64,000 nt of DNA. It comes from Glebionis coronaria. Its lineage: Eukaryota; Streptophyta; Magnoliopsida; Asterales; Asteraceae. A model generated the notes under the pieces. That model was not told the origin of the DNA, did no database searches, and saw only the letters and a program-made list of their open reading frames with translations. A program made the position numbers and the translations under genes. The stretch is from assembly GCA_025667525.1 (NCBI GenBank), contig JANFOE010000050.1, positions 1,488,001 to 1,552,000 of the forward strand. The letters run 5' to 3'. Numbering within the stretch: the stretch's first letter is position 1; every line of letters begins with the position of its first letter. This document shows positions 56,442 to 64,000 of this stretch, in pieces.

Positions 56442-59273
56442 ATGTCTGAAGCAATAACCTCCTCCTCCTCCTCACCCTTACCAAACATCAAGATTCCCAT
56501 GCTTGATGCAACCAACTTTGACTTATGGAGGTTCAACTTTGAACAATATCTGGGGATCTTTGACTACACACTCTGGGAGATTATTGAATATGGAAACTCA
56601 TTCAATAAGGCTCAAAAGATTCAGGATGCCATTACGGCAAGATCAGCTGTTGAAGGATGTCCTGATGAAGATAAGAAAGAAAAACCTGGAGATGGTAGAG
56701 CTGTAAGTGCTGAAGATATTGCAAAGAAAAGGGCTGACATGAAAGCCCTAAATATTCTGAAAGTCTCTTTGGGACAAGAAAATCAGCACAAATATAGAAG
56801 CTATGAATCTGCTAAGGATCTTTGGGAAACAATTGAAGTTGCATATGGTGGTAATGCAGACACTAAGGAAGAAAATAAAAAGCAACTTCTGCATGACTAT
56901 GCTGTCTTCAAAGCTCAGCCCAATGAGAAACTGAGTAGTGTGAGAAGCAGATTGCTTGACATCACAAGCAAGTTGTCCTTCATGGGGACACAAGTTGGTG
57001 ATGTTGACACCAATGCTACTTTTCTGAAAAGTCTTGGTGAGGCATGGAAGATTGAGGCAAGATCTATTCTTGCCAATAATACTTACAAGAGCTCCTCGTT
57101 TGATGACATCTACAACAAACTAAGACTGTTGGAAGATGAAACTCTTTCAGCACATGGAAGCAAAGCTAGCACCAGCAACATGGCCTTCTTCTCTCATAGT
57201 GAAGGTCAATTCAATCAGAAGGACTCTTTTATGCATCCAGTTACTGGATCATCATTTGTCAGCGCTGGAACAAGTCCTGTCAACGTCTCTTTTTCAGACG
57301 CTGACACATTCATGAATGACTGCCCAAGAGTTAAACCTGCTGGTTTGGATTTGGATACTGTGTGTGCTTACATTGCTTCTTTGCCCAATGGTTCAGTGAT
57401 TACATATGAGGACCTTGAGCAAATAAGTGATGAACACTTGGAAGAGATGGACATCAAGTGGAACATGGCTCTTGCTAGTATAAGAGCAAATAGGTGGAAT
57501 AGAAGGTTCAAGAAGAAGATGACCTTCAATGCTAAAGACACTGCTGGATTTGATAAATCCAAAGTTGAGTGCTACAACTGTCATCGCATGGGGCACTTCA
57601 TGAGGGAATGCAGATCTCCTAGAAGATCTGATGCTGGTAAACCCTCAAGTCAGGTTGTTAAAGCTCAAGACTCCAAAGCCATGGTTGCAGTTCAAGGAAT
57701 TGATGGTACTGGATGGGATTGGAGCTATCTGGCTAAGGATGCTGAAGAGGACAAAGCCTTGATTGATGATATTGAAGAAGAGCATGTTGAATATGCTCTC
57801 ATGGCACACTCCTCCTCTTCATCTGATAATGAGGTATATGATGATGCTTTTTGTAGCAAAGGTTGTAGGTTAAACACTGACAGACTTAACAAAGAGGTGT
57901 TAAAACTAAAAGAGGATATGAGCACTAAAAGGTGTAAATTATCCAACTACCAACTAACTCTTACTGAAACTGAGAAAACCGTTTCTGAATACAAGAAAAT
58001 GGAATTTGATTTAAAAGATAAGATAAATATCTTAAAACATGAGCTAGAGGGTAGTATTGATATTAGAAATATCATGTCAAAGGTCAATAAAGACCTACAG
58101 GCTAAGTTAGATGAGGCCATTAAGAATAAAGATAATGTTGACCTCAAGATTCAAAGATTTGATAGAGCCACCCAAGCCCTGGGAGATTGTGTAGCTAAGC
58201 AAAGGGATCCTAAGGACATGACTGGGATTGGAATGAATGATTACTCTCTGGTTCCACCACCAGCTGGTGACTTCTATGGTGTCCTTAGAAAGGATTTAGC
58301 TTGCACTGGTATTCCAGAATGCCAAGAAGAGGAATTCATTCCTCCACCAAGAGTTGTCACTCCAGTAGAAGAGTATCAACAAAAACTGACTGACCTAAAT
58401 GAGTGGAAGAAAGCTAACCCTACTTTATTTGTTAAGGGAGGTTTGCTATGTGAAAGTCCCAATGAATCACCACCCATTAAGGTTACTCACCCAGTTACTG
58501 GTAAAGCTGTTGACCTAGGCTCAAACACTGTTAGAAGACCTACCATTAAATATGCAGAGATGTATAGAAATAATAGGTCACCCAAGAGCCAAGTTAACAA
58601 TCATGGAACAGGTTTCTTTGCTTCTAGACCTAAGAGTGTGTCTAAGAAAGCCTGTTATACTTGTGGTAGCTTTTCACATTTGGCATACAAGTGTGTCAAC
58701 GCTCCCAAAGCCAGCGCTGATAGGAACAATTTCAGCACTGATAGGAAGAAAGTCAACGTTGTTAGGAAGTCAAACATTGTCAGACCCAAACCTTGTGTGC
58801 AGCAAAGTCCACAAGTGATTAGACCTGCCCCATTCTTCTCTAGAAGGTCTAACACTCATGGACAAAGACCTTTTCAAAAGACAAACACCTGGTCAAATAG
58901 GCAATGGGTTCCTGTAGCAAACCCTAGGTTCAACGCTGACAAGGGTAATTTCAGCGTTGACAGGACAAAATCCAACGCTGACAGAAACGTGACCAGACCT
59001 AAGTATTTGTAGCCACAAGGTAAGGGGTCTAAAGCTTCTTCAAGCTTAACATGGAGACCCAAGAAAGATCAAAACCCTAATAATAATGGAATTTCAATGA
59101 CTTGCAACAGGTTTAATTACATTTCAAAAGTCATTACAAAACCAATTGGGGTTAACTGGGTTTTTCATCCTAAAAGGGATGAGAATGGGGTTGTTGTGAG
59201 AACTAAATCTGTTCTTATTGAACAACCAGATGAATCCAAGTCTTCTAAGACTTGGGTTCCCAAAGAAAACTAA
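56442..59273 (+). pseudogene. S2 Copia gag, one internal stop
   Basis: The ATG follows a leader of 86 bases after the PBS. Residues 10-40 have LPNIKIPMLDATNFDLWRFN. The Copia gag core has YRSYESAKDLWETIEVAYGG and EKLSSVRSRLLDITSKLSFM. Zinc knuckle 1 is CYNCHRMGHFMREC at residue 377. A heptad-rich coil is at about 480-600 and PPPRVVTPVEEYQQKLTDLN follows. Knuckle-like CYTCGSFSHLAYKC is at residue 738. Then come 7-residue repeats (NADKGNFSVDRTKSNADRN). A TAG at 59010-59012 (S1 has CAA) interrupts; the frame otherwise runs to WVPKEN and TAA at 59271. The long spacer between the knuckles is typical of SIRE gag. Confidence 0.92.
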
Positions 59274-62200
59274 TTTGTTTTCTTTATGTGCAGGGCATTC
59301 AAAAGCAGATCAATGATTATGGATATTGGGATAGTGGATGCTCAAGGCACATGACAGGAAAGGAAGACTATCTGACGAACTTCTCTCCTATTAAAGATGG
59401 TGATAAGGTATACTTTGGAGGGGGCTACGGCACCATCACAGGCAAAGGAACCCTTCTCACCAATAATCTACGTTTTGAGAACGTCTTCCTGGTAAAAGAA
59501 CTGGACTATAATCTGTTTAGTGTATCACAAGTGTGTGATAACAAAAATAAGGTTCTTTTCACTGATACTGAGTGTTTGGTGTTAAGCAAGGATTTTAAGA
59601 TCCCTGATGAGAAGTACATTGAGTATAGAACACCTAGGCATAAGGACATATATAATGTGAATTTAAATGGAATTAAAGTGAATACAAATATGTCTTGTTT
59701 TTATGCTAAGGCCTCAGTTGATGAAAGTAATTTGTGGCACAGGAGACTAGGGCACATAAATTTTAAAAATATAAATAGACTTGTGAGGCTTGGTTTAGTT
59801 GATGGTTTGCCTGAGAAGGCCTTCCACAATGACCACTCTTGTGTTGCATGTCTTAAAGGCAAGCAGCACAAGGTCTCATTCAAGTCCAAGCAGGTGCATA
59901 CTAGTTCCAGACCTCTTCATATGCTTCACATGGACCTCTTTGGTCCAACTAATATAGAAAGTTTGAATGGCAAGTCATATTGTTTTGTTGTCACTGATGA
60001 CTTTTCTAGGTTTACTTGGACATTCTTTCTAGCTATGAAGAGTGACACAGCTGATGTTCTAATTGAATTTATCACTCAAATTGAGAAAAGGTCTGGCAAT
60101 GAGGTTAAGATGCTTAGGAGTGATAATGGTGGAGAATTTAGGAACAAGAAGCTAGATGATTTTTGTGCCAGGAAGGGAATTACTAGGCAATTCAGTATTG
60201 CTAGAACCCCACAACAAAATGGGGTTGCTGAAAGGAAAAATAGAACCCTAATTGAAGCAGCCAGGACAATGTTGGCTGATGCTCACTTTCCCATAGCCTT
60301 TTGGGCTGAGGCTGTTAATACAGCATGCTATGTGCAAAATAGAGCATTGGTTAACAAAATTCAGAACAAGACACCTTATGAGTTACTTTGGGGAAGAAAA
60401 CCTAATATTGGTTTTCTCAGACCTTTTGGATGTCATGTAGTAGTCTTAGACACTAGTGATGCCTTAGGGAAATTTAGTGCAAAAGGTGACGAAGGTTACT
60501 TCATGGGGTATTCAGTGCAGAGCAAGGGTTATCGGGTTTATCTTAAGGAGGACAAACGTATTGTTGAGAGAGTACATGTTAGGTTCTTAGAGAATAAACC
60601 TAGTGATCCTGAAAGTGGTCCTAATTGGTTGTTTGATTTGGAACCCTTATCTAGAACTTTAAATTATATGCCTGTCACTAATCCAGACATTGTGAAGGTA
60701 ACTTCAAATGTTGTGGAGGAACAAATTATTGATGTTTCAGGTAAACAGGTTAATGAGAGGGTTGGATCACAAGCAGAAAAGGCATCTCCTACATTTGAAT
60801 ATGTTACAATTCCCATTTGGACTGATGCTTTTGCTGCTGCTGCTGCTGGACAAGATAATGGTGGTTTCCAAATACCACCAGATACAAACATGCATGGTTC
60901 TTCAGGCGCTGACAAAGGCAAATCTAGCGTTGATAAGACAAATTCAGACGTTGACAACAACATTTTAGGCGCTGTCAGCCCTGACGCTGACAACCAAGAT
61001 TCAAACGTTGACAACACTTATGGGCATCTTTTCTCTTCCAGTTTTGAACAAGGTGGACCTTCCAATATTCATGAAGAGATTCATGTTGCTCAAAGAGAGT
61101 CTGATGAAGAAGATATTGGCAACATGGAGCGTGAAGTTGAGGACACCAGACTTTTTGAAGGAGGAGTTCTCACTTCCACAATGAAGAATCACCCCCCATC
61201 TCAGATCATTGGTGATGTTATGACTCCAGTTCAGACAAGAAGATCTCATCAAGGACTTGGTGGATTTATTGCCAATATACACAAGAAGGTTGATACCCCT
61301 CTTGTGCAAGCATGTTTGTTTGCATGTTTTCTGTCACAAGAAGAACCCAAGAAGATATTTGATGCTCTCAAAGAACCAAGTTGGGTGGAAGCTATGCAGG
61401 ATGAGCTTCACCAATTTGCTATTCAGGATGTTTGGGAGCTGGTTGATTGTCCTAGATATGTCAGACCTATAGGGACAAGATGGGTTCTCAGGAACAAAAG
61501 AGATGAAAGAGGAATTGTGGTCAGAAACAAGGCAAGGTTAGTGGCTCAAGGTTATACACAAGAGGAGGGGATAGATTATGAAGAAGTCTTTGCACCAGTT
61601 GCAAGGATTGAAGCTATTAGGATTTTTCTAGCCTATGCATCTTGCATGGGCTTCATAGTCTATCAAATGGATGTGAAGAGTGCATTCTTGTATGGCACCA
61701 TTGTTGAGGAAGTTTATGTCATGCAACCTCCTGGTTTTGAGGATCCAGAGCATCCAGATAAAGTGTATAGAGTCAAAAAGGCTATGTATGGCCTTCATCA
61801 AGCCCCTAGAGCATGGTATGGTACTTTGTCTACATATTTGGTGGACAATGGATTCAAGAGGGGCACCATAGATCAGACACTATTTATAAAGAAGAAAGGC
61901 AAAGATGTGTTGCTTGTGCAGGTCTATGTTGATGATATCATTTTTGGGTCTACTGATCCAAAGATGAGTGAGGATTTCTCCAAGCTTATGACAGACAAAT
62001 TCAAGATGAGTGCTTTGGGGGAGATGAACTTCTTTCTTGGTTTACAAGTTCAGCAGAAAGAAGATGGTATCTTCATCTCCCAGGATAAATATGTTGCTGA
62101 AATCTTGAAGAAGTTTGGCTTTTCTCCACATGAAAAGAGGGCTTCTACTCCTATGGATAGAGAACACCCCTGGGGAAAGATTGGAGATGGGAAAGATGTT

Positions 62201-62872
62201 GATGTCAGGCATTATAGATCCATGATTGGATCCTTGATGTATCTTACTGCTTCCAGACCTGATATCATGTTTGCTGTATGTGCTTGTGCACGTCATCAAG
62301 TGACTCCCAAAGAATGTCACCTTTATGCTGTGAAGAGGATCTTTAGGTACCTAAGATGTTTCCCTAATCTTGGTTTGTGGTACCCAAAGGATTCACCATT
62401 GGAGCTGATTGCATATTCAGATAGTGATTATGGAGGTGACAAGTTTGATAGGAAATCCACAACTGGTGGATGTCAGTTTCTTGGGAGCAGATTAATATCT
62501 TGGCAATGCAAGAAACAAACAGTGGTGGCTAACTCTACAACTGAAGCAGAGTATGTGGCTGCAGCAGCATGTTGTGGTCAAGTGTTGTGGATTCAGAACC
62601 AGCTGTTGGATTATGGGTATAATTTCATGCATACTAAGATATTTGTTGACAATAATAGTACTTTATGCATCATTAAGAATCCTGTACATCATTCTAAAAC
62701 TAAACACATAGAAATTAGACACCATTTTATAAGAGATTGCTTTTAGAAAGGTTTAATACAACCAGATAGGGTTGACACTGAGGAAAATGTGTCAGATTTA
62801 TTAACTAAACCTTTTGATACTGGAAGATTTCAATACTTGGTAACAAGTATTGGAATGGTTAATCTCACTTAA
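59252..62872 (+). pseudogene. S2 Copia pol: protease, integrase, RT, RNase H; one stop
   Basis: Open for 1164 codons, overlapping the end of gag in the -1 frame; the first codon listed is TTG, so no independent start is seen. Protease WDSGCSRHM has its Asp at codon 27. The pre-integrase zinc region is [13 protein letters not shown]...[10 protein letters not shown]. Integrase has Asp 228 (LHMDLFGP), Asp 291 (RSDNGGEF) and Glu 327 (GVAERKNR), the exact D,D(35)E spacing. The acidic linker near 550-590 holds 7-residue motif repeats. RT has YVDD at 892-895. RNase H has [10 protein letters not shown] (about 1057) and [15 protein letters not shown] at 62744-62746 replaces Glu near the C-terminus, and the natural stop is at 62870-62872. 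Only that stop breaks it. Confidence 0.94.
60908..61015 (+). repeat. 21-nt motif array inside S2 pol linker
   Basis: GYTGAC-type cores at 60908, 60929, 60950, 60971 (GCTGTC), 60986 and 61007 are spaced 21, 21, 21, 15 and 21, in codon phase as A/V-D-(K/N). They lie between integrase and RT, a region free of catalytic residues. Confidence 0.85.
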
Positions 62873-64000
62873 TATGTGTTTTGGATTCTTTTTGTAAAAG
62901 TATGTACAGGATGATGCATTATTATTATTGGTCTTGTTGATGATTTAGATTTTCCACTATATTTTTCTAACACTGACAAAGGTTGTTTGAACACTGATAA
63001 GTGTTTTTGCAATGTTGTCAGCAATATAATTGTCTAACGCTGACAAAGCTTCTTTCAACGCTGTTATGTGTTATCGGGGCGTTGTCAGCAACAATGTTAG
63101 TTTTGTGGTTTTCAATCTAAATGTGCAGATGGTGTTAGCAGTATACCATTGGATACAGAGTTGCTTATGGATCAAAGGAGAAGCATTTGGATAAGTTTTT
63201 ATTTATGGATGATGGTTGGAATGTTTCATTCCTATCTTGACATAAATTTTTTATGTTCATGCATGTTTTTAGCAAACTCTTTGTATCTTTGTTTAAGGGG
63301 AGGTTTTAGGAACCTTTAGGATTTTTAGGTATCCATATGATACTCTTATCACAATTCTAGATTGTGTCCACAGGTGAGTATGGGTTAGTTTTACTAAACC
63401 ATGAGGCACTGTAGCATGCATAGTATATCACCTTTGCATGCTGCCAAGACATTTTTGGCCTAGAATTGGTTGTGGTCTGTTGGGAGACTTGGGAATGATT
63501 TTGATATGGGATTTACCTGGGAGTAACAAGGATTTTATAAGGTAACTTGGTTGTTAAGAATTTTGGTTAGCAAGGGACACTAGAGGACTGTTATGTCTAT
63601 CTTGCTTATGCAAGTGTGCATAACTGGACAGTGCTTGCCGCCCTATAATAATTATCATCTTTTGGTTATTTTCTCTAGGATAAATTACTTGTTAAGGTCA
63701 TTTTTCATTTTTTAAAACAATTTTATTTTTGGACGCTGACAAGATTTTTCCAAGCGTTGTTGTGACCAAAATGGACGCTGACATGGCTTTAGGCGAACGT
63801 TGACAAGATTATAGCCGTTGGGCGTTGATGGGTTATATTTGAACGTTGACACTCAATGGGACCTACCCAGTTGTTAGTTTTTGACATATTTTCAAGCCGT
63901 AATTTTAGGAGTTGTTACTTTCATTAAATGCATGAGATAACTTCTAACTTTTTCAATATTTTCATGATTAGTTTTTGAAAATCTTTGCCTATTTTTGGGC
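62873..64000 (+). other. S2 spacer downstream of pol
   Basis: Non-coding but collinear with S1 27354-26250. It contains motif clusters at 62970-63090 and 63730-63855. A donor-like CAG|GTGAGTA (donor 63374) and an acceptor-like TTTTCTCTAG (AG 63677-63678) lie 305 nt apart. The additional ORF should start beyond 64000. Confidence 0.7.

Larger units (their letters stand above)
55816..64000 (+). mobile_element. S2: nearly complete SIRE/Maximus-type Copia, cut by the window end
   Basis: Plus-strand sister of S1, with 5' LTR, PBS, gag, pol and the spacer that leads to the additional ORF. The window ends just before the expected start of that ORF, by alignment with S1 (S1 26250-26099). Disablements are few: a stop in late gag and one near the end of pol. 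It sits in the T1 3' LTR; the left flank is CGGAT and the right is not visible. Its state suggests a later arrival than S1. Confidence 0.92.

Noticed and set aside
59701..59889. Minus-strand ORFs within S2 pol and gag
   Set aside because: Shadows of well-supported plus-strand coding sequence.

Overview
The window looks like plant nuclear DNA made almost entirely of nested LTR retrotransposons; I see no host gene, tRNA or rRNA. It is AT-rich. The Ty3/gypsy polyprotein with a separate N-terminal gag extension, and the SIRE-type Copia elements with an additional ORF after pol, resemble families I know from Asteraceae (Tanacetum, Artemisia, sunflower or lettuce relatives). That assignment is recognition from memory, not a search.

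Layout. The backbone is one old plus-strand Tekay/Del-like chromovirus, called T1 here. Its own sequence lies at 4634-5172, 15569-18948, 43197-43808 and 50971-55815, and other elements fill the gaps. M1 (1-4633, minus) is an Athila/Tat-like gypsy element in the T1 leader, cut by the window start. C1 (5173-15568, plus) is a Copia-derived element that keeps a 603-codon gag-like ORF and a tandem array of hairpins but no pol; it carries N1 (10952-14476), a young non-coding element with perfect target duplications. L1 (18949-43196, plus) has 2.9-kb LTRs and no genes, and sits in the codons of the T1 reverse transcriptase catalytic motif. Inside L1 lies S1 (22496-33962, minus), a SIRE/Maximus-type Copia with broken gag, pol and additional ORF, abutted by N2 (33963-36705, minus), a relative of N1. 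L2 (43809-50970, plus) has 2.6-kb LTRs and no genes, and splits the T1 RNase H. S2 (55816 to the window end, plus) is a better preserved sister of S1 inserted in the T1 3' LTR.

How the parts relate. S1 and S2 are the only copies close to a full gag-pol. L1, L2, N1 and N2 keep only cis signals (LTR, PBS, PPT), so they would depend on proteins made by other elements. T1, L1 and L2 share a stem-loop just before the PPT, and their LTRs share a GTGAGTT splice-donor-like site. S1, S2, N1 and N2 share a dispersed motif, (A/G)CGYTGACAAG, in clusters with about 21-nt spacing. In S1/S2 it occurs in the LTR, gag, the pol linker, the additional ORF and the 3' untranslated part. That motif, the C1 hairpin array and the paired-base changes in the PPT stem-loop are the most interesting signals.
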